A DNA stretch of 11,368 nucleotides from Limiplasma sp031556335 (GTDB taxonomy: Bacteria > Bacillota > Clostridia > Christensenellales > Aristaeellaceae), in NCBI GenBank assembly GCA_031556335.1, contig JAVBTE010000147.1, positions 1 through 11,368 on the forward strand. The letters are read 5' to 3'. Positions 1-5,740 of this stretch are shown one piece after another. The translations under genes were made by a program, and so were the position numbers. The notes below the pieces were generated by a model. It searched no databases and was not told the DNA's origin. It was given only the letters and a program-made list of their open reading frames with translations. The number at the start of each line of letters is the position of its first letter. Position 1 is the first letter of the stretch.

Positions 1-318
1 CGACGCCACCAGCAGCGCGGTGATCAGCGTGGCAACCGCCTTTTCCATCTGCTCCCGGCGCTTGCTGCCCAGGTATTGCGAAATCAATACCGAACCGCCC
101 GTGCACAGCCCCGCGATGAAGTTCGTCAGAATAAACGTGACCTGCCCGCCGATATTGACGCCGCTCATGCTGGCCGTGCCGCTGAAATTACCCACAATCA
201 GCATGTCCGCCACGGAATACAGAGACTGTATGATGTTGGACAACAAAAAAGGCAGGGAAAACAGGACCAACCGCTTGAATACATTCCCCTCGGATAAATT
301 ATGCTCGAACTGACTCAT
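1..318 (-). CDS. MATE family efflux transporter, N-terminal part (partial)
   Basis: This is the first 106 codons of a multidrug/toxin exporter of the MATE family, inner-membrane antiporters driven by Na+ or H+; the rest lies beyond the left edge. The protein begins MSQFEHNLSEGNVFKRLVLF. Residues about 15-38 form a first membrane helix containing the typical LPFLLSNIIQSLYSVADMLIVG-like segment, with the family's Q-x-L-Y-x-x-A/V-D-x-x-I-V-G signature. A glycine-rich second helix follows, then GSVLISQYLGSKRREQM, which matches the SQ-x-x-G-x-x loop of MATE proteins. The ATG at 318 is preceded by AGGAGA with good spacing. The gene is divergent from the nitroreductase gene. A sigma-A-like promoter and a hairpin lie upstream. 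The family call is secure; the exported substrate cannot be told. Confidence 0.9.
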   Translation of the reverse strand, partial: MSQFEHNLSEGNVFKRLVLFSLPFLLSNIIQSLYSVADMLIVGNFSGTASMSGVNIGGQVTFILTNFIAGLCTGGSVLISQYLGSKRREQMEKAVATLITALLVAS

Positions 319-343
319 CTTTCTCTCCTGATGTTTCTTCGTC

Positions 344-372
344 GCCTGAAATGGCCGCCGGCCCCTTCAGGC
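344..372 (-). promoter_or_regulatory. Interrupted palindrome in the 5' leader of the MATE gene
   Basis: The arms GCCTGAA (344-350) and TTCAGGC (366-372) are perfect 7-bp inverted repeats. Inside them GGCC/GGCC forms 4 more pairs around a GCC loop, separated by a 2x2 mismatch (AT opposite CC). The structure sits between the predicted -10 (382-387) and the ribosome site near 325-330, so it would start at about the first transcribed base. It could be a repressor operator or an mRNA 5' stem-loop; the sequence does not decide which. Confidence 0.45.
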
Positions 373-381
373 AGTCTGTCT

Positions 382-410
382 ATTGTAGCAAAACCCGGCC
401 TCCAACACAA
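382..410 (-). promoter_or_regulatory. Sigma-A-like promoter of the MATE gene
   Basis: On the minus strand, TTGTGT (-35, 405-410) and TACAAT (-10, 382-387) are separated by 17 bp. The -10 matches consensus at 5 of 6 and the -35 at 3 of 6. It is divergent from the nitroreductase promoter, with only 10 bp between the two -35 boxes. Confidence 0.55.
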
Positions 411-420
411 GCTTCCCGCC

Positions 421-450
421 TTGCCTTTTCACGCGGGAAAGCTGTATAAT
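421..450 (+). promoter_or_regulatory. Sigma-A-like promoter of the nitroreductase gene
   Basis: TTGCCT (-35, 421-426) is followed after 18 bp by a perfect TATAAT (-10, 445-450). The start codon is 60 bp downstream, and AAGGAG (495-500) lies 9 bp before the ATG. Confidence 0.6.
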
Positions 451-509
451 AATGGAAACCCCCGCCGCCCGGCGGCGACGCAAACCATTACAAAAAGGAG
501 TGAACCCTC

Positions 510-1028
510 ATGCGCCAAGTATACGATACCCTGCTCACCCGCCGCAGCTGCCGCGCCTTTACCGACCAACCCATCAGCCAGGAAGACCTGGAGACCATCC
601 TGACCGCCGGCATCTACGCTCCCAGCGCAATGAACAAGCAAACCCGGCAGTTTACGGTGCTTCGCACCCGGAACAATATCGACGCCCTGTCCGACGCTAT
701 GGCAAAGGCTTTGGGCCGGGAGGGTTATACCCTTTTCAAGCCCGCAGCCCTGGTCATTGTCAGCAACGATCCGGGCAACCCCAACAGCGGTTTTGACTGC
801 GCTTGCGCCTTGGAAAACATTTTCCTGATGGCCCACGCCCTTGGCATCGGCTCCTGCTGGATCAACCAGATGAAGGACGCGGAAACCGACCCGGATGTGA
901 AACAGTTGCTGGCGACCTTCGGCGTGCCCGCCGACCATCATGTGTACGGCATGGCTGTGCTGGGATATCCCGCCAAGCCCGCCAGGGAAGCGGATAAAAG
1001 CGCCCAGGTGATCCACTTCGCGGACTAA
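510..1028 (+). CDS. Nitroreductase family protein (FMN-dependent oxidoreductase)
   Basis: This 172-residue protein belongs to the nitroreductase family: cytoplasmic, usually dimeric FMN flavoproteins that reduce nitro compounds, quinones or other electron acceptors with NAD(P)H. The N-terminal R-R-S-x-R-x-F motif (residues 11-17) is the family's FMN-phosphate site. APSAMNKQ (37-44) matches the APS-x-x-N-x-Q FMN loop. The helix LENIFLMAHALGIGSCWI (101-118) and YGMAVLGYPA (146-155) are the usual C-terminal elements. The length is that of the compact ferredoxin-like or small subgroup, and no ferredoxin domain is fused. AAGGAG 9 bp upstream fixes the ATG. It is transcribed alone, from a TATAAT promoter to a strong terminator, divergent from a MATE exporter. 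A shared detoxification role with that exporter is possible but only inferred. The substrate is unknown. Confidence 0.92.
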   Translation: MRQVYDTLLTRRSCRAFTDQPISQEDLETILTAGIYAPSAMNKQTRQFTVLRTRNNIDALSDAMAKALGREGYTLFKPAALVIVSNDPGNPNSGFDCACALENIFLMAHALGIGSCWINQMKDAETDPDVKQLLATFGVPADHHVYGMAVLGYPAKPAREADKSAQVIHFAD

Positions 1029-1055
1029 AAACGCCGATCTTTCCTCCCTCCACGC

Positions 1056-1094
1056 AAAAGCGCGCGGCCATTTTGCCCGCGCGCTTTTATTTTT
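1056..1094 (+). terminator. Rho-independent terminator of the nitroreductase gene
   Basis: A perfect 12-bp stem pairs AAAAGCGCGCGG (1056-1067) with CCGCGCGCTTTT (1077-1088). The loop is 9 nt and the tail ATTTTT. It lies 28 bp after the nitroreductase stop. The A-run on the left arm gives some T-run on the other strand, so it may also stop transcripts arriving from the minus-strand gene at 1201. Confidence 0.85.
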
Positions 1095-1120
1095 CAACTG
1101 ATCTTTCAACTGTCTTTTCC

Positions 1121-1190
1121 CCGCGTTTCACGCGGTAAAGAAGGGTCCAGGGGCAAGCCCCTAACGTCCCCCCCGCCCTTAACGTCCCCC
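1121..1190 (-). repeat. Hairpin repeat element, copy 1 (after the DUF3298 gene)
   Basis: Plus-strand order: a CCGCGT-TTC-ACGCGG hairpin (1121-1135), then AAGGGTCC, a second hairpin with AGGGG/CCCCT arms (1149-1162), then TAACGTCCCCC twice (1162-1171 and 1180-1190). The element lies directly downstream of the stop codon of the minus-strand gene ending at 1201. Copies 2 and 3 (8172-8255 and 10010-10062) share the AAGGG(G)TC ... CGTCCCC frame. It may act as a 3' end or stability element for that transcript. Confidence 0.6.
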
Positions 1191-1200
1191 TGCTTCCCCG

Positions 1201-1968
1201 TCACTCCTTGACTGCCGTCAAAAGCTCCGCCATGGAAAAGGGATAGGTCAAAATCCCTTCCACATCCCCGGCAATGACCCCCGCCTGCACATAGAACACC
1301 AGATTGCCGTCCAGGTCGATGTAAAAGTCCGTTTCCGGGCTGAACACCGCCTCCAGGTCCTTCTGGGTCAGGTCGTCGAAATAATCCTTCTCCAGGCTGG
1401 CCTTTTGTTCCTCCACAATGCGCCATACCAGCTTGTACACCAACTCGGCGGCGTAGCTTTTCTGGTCCGCGCCCTGCTCCTGCTCCATGCCCATCACCTG
1501 GGAAAGGCTCACCGGCTGCCCCGCGTACAGCCCGTCCCGGGCAAACACGTTGGCGCTGAGGGTTTCGCTTTCCACATAGCCCATAAACTGTTTCTGGGTC
1601 AGGGTCACGCTCACATAGGCGTCGGTAACGGCGGTCACCTGATACTGGATATCGGTAAACTGGGTGGGGGGCTTTTCCCCGGAGGGGGCGACGGTTTCGA
1701 TGACCGCGCCAATGGCCAGCACCGCCCGCAGGTCGTCGCACATGGCCGCATAGTAGGCGTTGATGGCTTTATCCGCCTCCGTCACCGCCTGAAACTGAGG
1801 GAAGGCGTAGCGGAACACATAGCCGGCGTCCTGCTCTGTGGCGCCTTCCGGATAGGTCTGCACGCCCGTGATGGGGTCGCCTATTTCCAAGGCTTCCCCC
1901 AGGGCCCAAAGCGGCATCGCCAGGCATAGGAAAATCGCGCATATCACACGCAGAGCACCGCGCCTCAT
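1201..1968 (-). CDS. Secreted DUF3298-domain protein
   Basis: A 255-residue exported protein of unknown function. Residues 1-24 form a classical signal peptide: MRRGALR, then a hydrophobic core, with predicted cleavage after ALG; there is no lipobox cysteine. The C-terminal part (about 212-252: FYIDLDGNLVFYV, G-x-x-AGDVEGIL, YPFSMAELL) has the shape of DUF3298, the domain found at the C-terminus of the anti-sigma factor RsiV and in many exported Firmicutes proteins. The N-terminal half resembles the strands that normally precede that domain. The ATG at 1968 is chosen over an upstream in-frame ATG (1995) because AGGAGG stands 7 bp before it and the signal peptide begins there. It lies 74 bp after another secreted protein gene with no terminator between, so co-transcription is likely. 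No sigma-factor gene is adjacent, so an RsiV role is not supported. Confidence 0.75.
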   Translation of the reverse strand: MRRGALRVICAIFLCLAMPLWALGEALEIGDPITGVQTYPEGATEQDAGYVFRYAFPQFQAVTEADKAINAYYAAMCDDLRAVLAIGAVIETVAPSGEKPPTQFTDIQYQVTAVTDAYVSVTLTQKQFMGYVESETLSANVFARDGLYAGQPVSLSQVMGMEQEQGADQKSYAAELVYKLVWRIVEEQKASLEKDYFDDLTQKDLEAVFSPETDFYIDLDGNLVFYVQAGVIAGDVEGILTYPFSMAELLTAVKE

Positions 1969-2042
1969 CCTGATTCCTCCTTGCCGCCGCGCCACGGTCG
2001 CCCGCGCCGCGATTGTCCAATTGATTGTTTGGCAGCCCGGCC

Positions 2043-3128
2043 TTAGCCCACGGATACCTCGTCGATCTGGAAGGAGTTTTCCAGATACCGGGTAAACATG
2101 CTGAACTTGTCGGCCAGCTCGGTCTTGTACCGCAATTCCGCCTGATAGATGTAGTTGTCCGTCACCACATACATGTCAAACACGTTGTAGCCGGCCTGGC
2201 CCTGGTCGGGGGAGGCGGCGTAGGTGATGGTGCCGTACTGGGCCTGGTCGTTGAACTGCGCCACCGCGCCGTTCAGGCCGTTGGCAATCACTTCCACATA
2301 ATCCCGCAGGTTCGCCTGGTTCGCGTTCTCCACCCGCTTGGCGAAGAAAGAGGCGCTGCCGTCGGGCATTTCGGCGGAAAGGCCGTCCTGGTCCTCCACC
2401 AGCAAATCGTCCGTAAAGACGCTGGGGTATTGCAGCTGGAAGCCAAGGTTGTTATTGACGTACTCCACCAGCAGCTGCTCGTAATAGTTCTGCATGGCCA
2501 GTTCCATGGTCAGCTCCCTGCCCAGGAAAAAGCTCATCAGGCGGTAGCCGTTGGCGGCGGCCGTATCCTCCTGGAAGGTGAACCCGGCGGAATCCCGCCA
2601 CACCACCTGCTGGTACTCCGCCTCGGTCAGCTCTTTCAGGGGCTTGGGGGCGGAATACATTTCGCCGATGATTTGAATGCCGCCGCCCTCGGCGCCCATG
2701 TTGACGGTTTTGGGGCAAAAGCCGTTATAAACGCCGCTGGGTTCCACCGGCGCCACCGCTTCCAACTCGGGCAGCTGCGCGCCGAACACCTTGCCCAGAT
2801 ACTCGGCCTGGGCCTGGGGGTTTTGCAGCATGTCCGCCGTAATGCCCAGGGCGGGGTTTTGCGCGCCCACCCGGAAGAACGCGTCCACAAAGGGAAGAAT
2901 TAGCTTCGCTTCTTCATCATAAATGGTTTCCGGCTCTTCGCTCACCGCCATCACCGCGCCCACCACCGCGTCCATCAGCGGGCCCAGGGCTTCAAACTCC
3001 GACGGGGAAGCTGGCACCAGCGTCGCCACCGGGGCCTCCATCTCGGCCATGGCCCCCGCCACGCCGCCCAGCAGCAGGCAAACGGCCAGCATCCAGGCAA
3101 CCACCTTGTTGCGTTTCAACATCTTCAT
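2043..3128 (-). CDS. Secreted protein of unknown function
   Basis: I do not recognise this 361-residue protein. It starts MKMLKRNK, has a hydrophobic core (residues 9-26) and an AMA cleavage site at about 28, so it is probably exported without a lipid anchor. Residues 40-200 are mostly helical and low in cysteine, with a single C138. The C-terminal third (about 228-355) runs LGFQLQYPSVF ... ADKFSMFTRYLENSFQID. The opening G-F-x-L-x-Y-P and closing N-S-F resemble PsbP/Mog1-like exported domains, but this is only a pattern impression. The ATG at 3128 is supported by AGGAGGG 8 bp upstream and by the signal peptide; an in-frame extension to 3380 would overlap the flavoprotein gene. The gene lies 103 bp after the flavoprotein gene and 74 bp before the DUF3298 gene, probably in one transcript. 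Confidence 0.7.
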   Translation of the reverse strand: MKMLKRNKVVAWMLAVCLLLGGVAGAMAEMEAPVATLVPASPSEFEALGPLMDAVVGAVMAVSEEPETIYDEEAKLILPFVDAFFRVGAQNPALGITADMLQNPQAQAEYLGKVFGAQLPELEAVAPVEPSGVYNGFCPKTVNMGAEGGGIQIIGEMYSAPKPLKELTEAEYQQVVWRDSAGFTFQEDTAAANGYRLMSFFLGRELTMELAMQNYYEQLLVEYVNNNLGFQLQYPSVFTDDLLVEDQDGLSAEMPDGSASFFAKRVENANQANLRDYVEVIANGLNGAVAQFNDQAQYGTITYAASPDQGQAGYNVFDMYVVTDNYIYQAELRYKTELADKFSMFTRYLENSFQIDEVSVG

Positions 3129-3231
3129 GATTTGTTCCCTCCTATGTGTAGTGGGCGCTTGCGCGGTTGCGCCTTGCGATTGACTGTATAGCGCTTGGGT
3201 TCCTCCTACATAACGCCCGGTTTCCCATTTT

Positions 3232-4086
3232 TCATCCATTGGCGGCAATATATTCCGCCGCGGAAATGGCGGCGATGTTTCCTTCCCCAACGGCCTTGGC
3301 AATTTGCAGGGGCTTGCCGGTGCAGTCTCCCGCCGCGAACACCCCCGGCACGTTGGTGTCCATGGCCCGGCCCACCGCAATATACCCGTCTTCCGTTTTC
3401 AGCTCTGCAAGAAGCAGGTTCAGCGGCATGGCCGAACGAAAGATGAACACGCCGTCATACAGACGCTCCCCCCCAGGGGTCGCCAGCGCCATTTGGTTCT
3501 CCCGGCGGGAGATGGCGGCGGGCTTTTCCTTTACCAGCTTCACGTTCTTTGGCAAGCCCTCGGTGCCATGCTTTTTGAGGGGGTAATATTCCACGGTTGT
3601 TGCCAGCGTGGCCAAAAACGCCGTTTCCTCCAGGCCCTGCCGGGACACCGACAGCACCGCGATGCTTTTTCCCCGGTAGAGCATCCCGTCGCAGGTGGCG
3701 CAGTAGCTGACCCCCCGGCCAATGTGCTCCTCTTCCCCGGCCAGCAGTTGGGGCTTCCCCGCGCCCATGGCCAGCACCACGGTTTTGCACTCCAGCACAT
3801 CGTTTTCCACCAGCAGCATAAAGCCCTTGCCGTTTTGCAAAATCTGGCGCACCAGCCCCACCCGGTGCTCCGCCCCCAGGTCGATGGCCTGCTGGGCAAA
3901 GCTGTCCAAAAGGTTTTGGCCGGATACGTTGGGAAGGCCCGGATAGTTGTCGATGCGCTCGGCCCGTTCCAGCCAGCCCTTTTCGCCCTCCGGGGCGATC
4001 ACCAGGGCGCTAAGGCCCCTCAGCCTGGCTGTAATGGCGCAAGACCAGCCCGCGGGCCCTTTTCCAATGACCGCGATATCCACCAT
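3232..4086 (-). CDS. Thioredoxin-reductase-like flavoprotein with CATC site and no NADPH motif
   Basis: A 284-residue cytoplasmic flavoprotein of the low-molecular-weight thioredoxin reductase fold. The FAD-binding GKGPAG is at residues 8-13, E-R-I-D-N-Y-P-G at 43-50, the redox disulfide C129-A-T-C132 followed by DG, and the second FAD motif GVFAAGDCTGKPLQ at 248-261. These match TrxB. The region that should carry the NADPH motifs does not: where TrxB has GGG-D/N-SA, this protein has LSVSRQG (145-151), and the HRR motif that grips the NADPH phosphate is replaced by YYPLKK (167-172). Clostridial ferredoxin-dependent flavin thioredoxin reductases (FFTR) are known to lack the same motifs, so reduced ferredoxin is the likelier donor (inference). 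The ATG at 4086 is preceded by GAGGG at 7 bp. No thioredoxin gene is adjacent; two secreted proteins follow in the same direction. Confidence 0.85.
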   Translation of the reverse strand: MVDIAVIGKGPAGWSCAITARLRGLSALVIAPEGEKGWLERAERIDNYPGLPNVSGQNLLDSFAQQAIDLGAEHRVGLVRQILQNGKGFMLLVENDVLECKTVVLAMGAGKPQLLAGEEEHIGRGVSYCATCDGMLYRGKSIAVLSVSRQGLEETAFLATLATTVEYYPLKKHGTEGLPKNVKLVKEKPAAISRRENQMALATPGGERLYDGVFIFRSAMPLNLLLAELKTEDGYIAVGRAMDTNVPGVFAAGDCTGKPLQIAKAVGEGNIAAISAAEYIAANG

Positions 4087-4132
4087 GGCCCATCCCTCGC
4101 TTCCGCAGCCGTTCCGGCTTTGCGTCCTTTTC

Positions 4133-4161
4133 AGTGTACCAAAAAAAGGCCCTTTTTTCAA
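4133..4161 (-). promoter_or_regulatory. Sigma-A-like promoter of the flavoprotein gene
   Basis: On the minus strand, TTGAAA (-35, 4156-4161) and TACACT (-10, 4133-4138) are spaced by exactly 17 bp, 47 bp upstream of the ATG at 4086. It is divergent from the DUF5131 promoter. Confidence 0.6.
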
Positions 4162-4191
4162 CCGTTCCGTCATAAAAGTAACATATGCGTC

Positions 4192-4220
4192 TTTTCAAAA
4201 CCCCATGTGGCAGCTATACT
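4192..4220 (+). promoter_or_regulatory. Sigma-A-like promoter of the DUF5131 gene
   Basis: TTTTCA (-35, 4192-4197; 4 of 6) and TATACT (-10, 4215-4220; 5 of 6) are spaced by 17 bp. The ATG is 30 bp after the -10, with AAAGGAG (4237-4243) between. Confidence 0.55.
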
Positions 4221-4250
4221 GAACAGAGAACCTTCCAAAGGAGCGTTCCC

Positions 4251-4961
4251 ATGCCCGAATGGAATCCCTGGCACGGCTGCGTCAAATACAGCCCGGGTTG
4301 CCAAAACTGCTATGTGTACCGCCGGGACGGCCTGTACGACCTGGACGCTTCCAAGGTGCGCAAAACCGCCGCTTTTGGCCTGCCCCTGCAAAAAAAGCGG
4401 GACGGGGCTTTTCGTTTGCCTTCCGGCAGCCAGGTGTTTACCTGCTTCACTTCGGACTTTTTTCTGGACCAGGCCGACGCCTGGCGGCCCGAGGCCTGGC
4501 GCATGATGCGGGAACGCGCCGATCTGTCTTTTTTCTTCATCACCAAGCGCATCCTGCGGTTTTATGAAGGGCTGCCCGCCGACTGGGGCGACGGCTATCC
4601 CAACGTGGCCGTCGGGGTCACCTGCGAAAACCAGCACACGGCGGACCAGCGGCTTTCCTTCCTGCGGGCCCTTCCCATCCGGGACAAGCGCATCATATGC
4701 GAGCCCCTGCTGGAGGCCGTCGACCTGTCCCCCTACCTGCCGGACGGCATCCGTCAGGTGGTCGCGGGCGGGGAAAGCGGCCCCCGGGCCCGGCCTTTGC
4801 GCTACGAATGGATTTTGTCCCTGCGGGATCAATGCCAGTCCCAGGGCGTGTCCTTCCTTTTCAAACAAACGGGCGCGCTGTTTGAAAAAGACGGGCGGAC
4901 CTATCGCATCCAGCGGAACCAGCAAATGTCCCAGGCCCGAAAAGCAGGCATTTCCTTTTAG
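4251..4961 (+). CDS. DUF5131 family protein (phage Gp37/Gp68-like)
   Basis: A 236-residue protein of the DUF5131 (Gp37/Gp68) family, first named from mycobacteriophage proteins and also found on bacterial chromosomes; its biochemical role is not established. Family landmarks run the full length: W-N-P-W-H-G-C (residues 4-10) leading into C10-x6-C17-x2-C20, FITKR (96-100), VGVTCENQ (121-128), R-x-x-x-L at 134-138, ICEPLLEAVDL (149-159), VAGGESGPRARP (171-182) and FLFKQTG (202-208). The three clustered N-terminal cysteines suggest a metal or iron-sulfur site, but the spacing is not the canonical radical-SAM CxxxCxxC. The start at 4251, not the in-frame ATG at 4185, is set by AAAGGAG 7 bp upstream and by the family's usual N-terminus. 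It has its own promoter and terminator and no phage genes beside it. Confidence 0.85.
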   Translation: MPEWNPWHGCVKYSPGCQNCYVYRRDGLYDLDASKVRKTAAFGLPLQKKRDGAFRLPSGSQVFTCFTSDFFLDQADAWRPEAWRMMRERADLSFFFITKRILRFYEGLPADWGDGYPNVAVGVTCENQHTADQRLSFLRALPIRDKRIICEPLLEAVDLSPYLPDGIRQVVAGGESGPRARPLRYEWILSLRDQCQSQGVSFLFKQTGALFEKDGRTYRIQRNQQMSQARKAGISF

Positions 4962-4992
4962 CGCCTGGCCTTCCAAAAAACCCACCGCAAAC

Positions 4993-5024
4993 AGGCGGAC
5001 GCGCGGGCGCACTTCCGCCTTTTT
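4993..5024 (+). terminator. Terminator between the convergent DUF5131 and ssb genes
   Basis: AGGCGGA (4993-4999) pairs with TCCGCCT (5014-5020) around a GC-rich 14-nt loop, followed by TTTTT. It lies 32 bp after the DUF5131 stop. Read on the minus strand the hairpin is followed by GTTTG and, later, a six-T run, so it may serve both convergent genes. Confidence 0.65.
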
Positions 5025-5043
5025 GGGTGCTTTGCCCTATCCG

Positions 5044-5730
5044 CTACTCTCCCATGCTGGAATAGTTGCCATGGGGGGGCGGCGGGGTGGGCTGAAAGGC
5101 GCGAAAATCGCCCTTTGGCTCCTCTTTCAAGGCCGCCAGGCGGCTGACGCTGACCTCGTAAGCCATTTTGTTGACGGTGCTGCCGTCCGCCTGTTGCTTT
5201 TGGTAGGTTCGGCTTTGAAAGCGGCCCACCAGCTGCACCTTGTCGCCAATTTTCAAATTGGCGGCGTACCGGGCGGTTCTTCCCCAGGTAATGCAGGGAA
5301 TATAATCACTCTTGCCATAGGAACGGTTCACCGCCAGCATCAAATCGGCAATCTCCCGGCCAAAGGGCGTGGTGCGGTAGGACGGCGGCTTGCACAGCGC
5401 GCCCACCAGCTGCACCTGGTTGGGGTTTTCATCCTCCACCGCGGGCACCAGGCGCTGGGCAAAGGCCGTGATCAGCAAACGGCCCGCGCCCTCCACCACC
5501 TTGTTGTAGCTGCGCAACTGCCCTTCCAGGCCCAGCATGGCCCCCGTGGTGATGGGCGAGTCCAGCAGCAGCCGTTCGCTGAGGGTGATGGGCAGGTAAT
5601 CCTCCGCGCCGGACAGCCTCGGCACGGACAGGGTGGTTACGTAGAACTGCTCCCCAAACAGCTCATGTCCGAATTGCAGGTTTTGGCATACGCGGCCCTG
5701 AAGATGGATCGTATTCCCGGTTTCATCCAT
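5044..5730 (-). CDS. ssb: Single-stranded DNA-binding protein with two OB-folds
   Basis: A 228-residue Ssb-type protein that would bind single-stranded DNA in replication, repair or sporulation. Two OB-fold segments are visible. The first is about residues 7-93, divergent, ending in LLITAFAQRL. The second, about 103-198, is the well-conserved one: NQVQLVGALCKPPSYRTTP, FGREIADLMLAVNR, YGKSDYIPCITWGRTAR, IGDKVQLVGRFQSRTY, then YEVSVSRL. This two-domain layout is familiar in clostridial Ssb homologues that exist beside the classical Ssb. The C-terminus ends GNYSSMGE and lacks the acidic DDD-x-PF-like tip through which classical Ssb recruits partner proteins; a short proline run (PPPP, 216-219) precedes it. 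The ATG at 5730 has GAGGTGA upstream, overlapping the stop codon of the deacetylase gene, so translation is probably coupled. The true replicative Ssb is probably elsewhere in the genome. Confidence 0.85.
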   Translation of the reverse strand: MDETGNTIHLQGRVCQNLQFGHELFGEQFYVTTLSVPRLSGAEDYLPITLSERLLLDSPITTGAMLGLEGQLRSYNKVVEGAGRLLITAFAQRLVPAVEDENPNQVQLVGALCKPPSYRTTPFGREIADLMLAVNRSYGKSDYIPCITWGRTARYAANLKIGDKVQLVGRFQSRTYQKQQADGSTVNKMAYEVSVSRLAALKEEPKGDFRAFQPTPPPPHGNYSSMGE

Positions 5731-5740
5731 GTCTTTCACC

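Noticed and set aside
2025..2903. Long plus-strand open frame opposite the 361-residue secreted protein
   Set aside because: It is antisense to a gene with a signal peptide and AGGAGGG site; its histidine/glycine/leucine-rich composition is typical of the reverse strand of GC-rich genes.
3129..3380. 84-residue N-terminal extension of the secreted 361-residue protein
   Set aside because: It would overlap the flavoprotein gene and bury the signal peptide; AGGAGGG fixes the start at 3128.
4139..4158. A-run/GGCCC/T-run stretch as a terminator between the divergent genes
   Set aside because: It lies in the spacer of the flavoprotein promoter and no gene ends toward it, so the A/T runs are better read as promoter sequence.
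3304..4506. 400-codon plus-strand open frame spanning the flavoprotein gene and into the DUF5131 gene
   Set aside because: It overlaps two recognisable genes, has no ribosome site and no family features.
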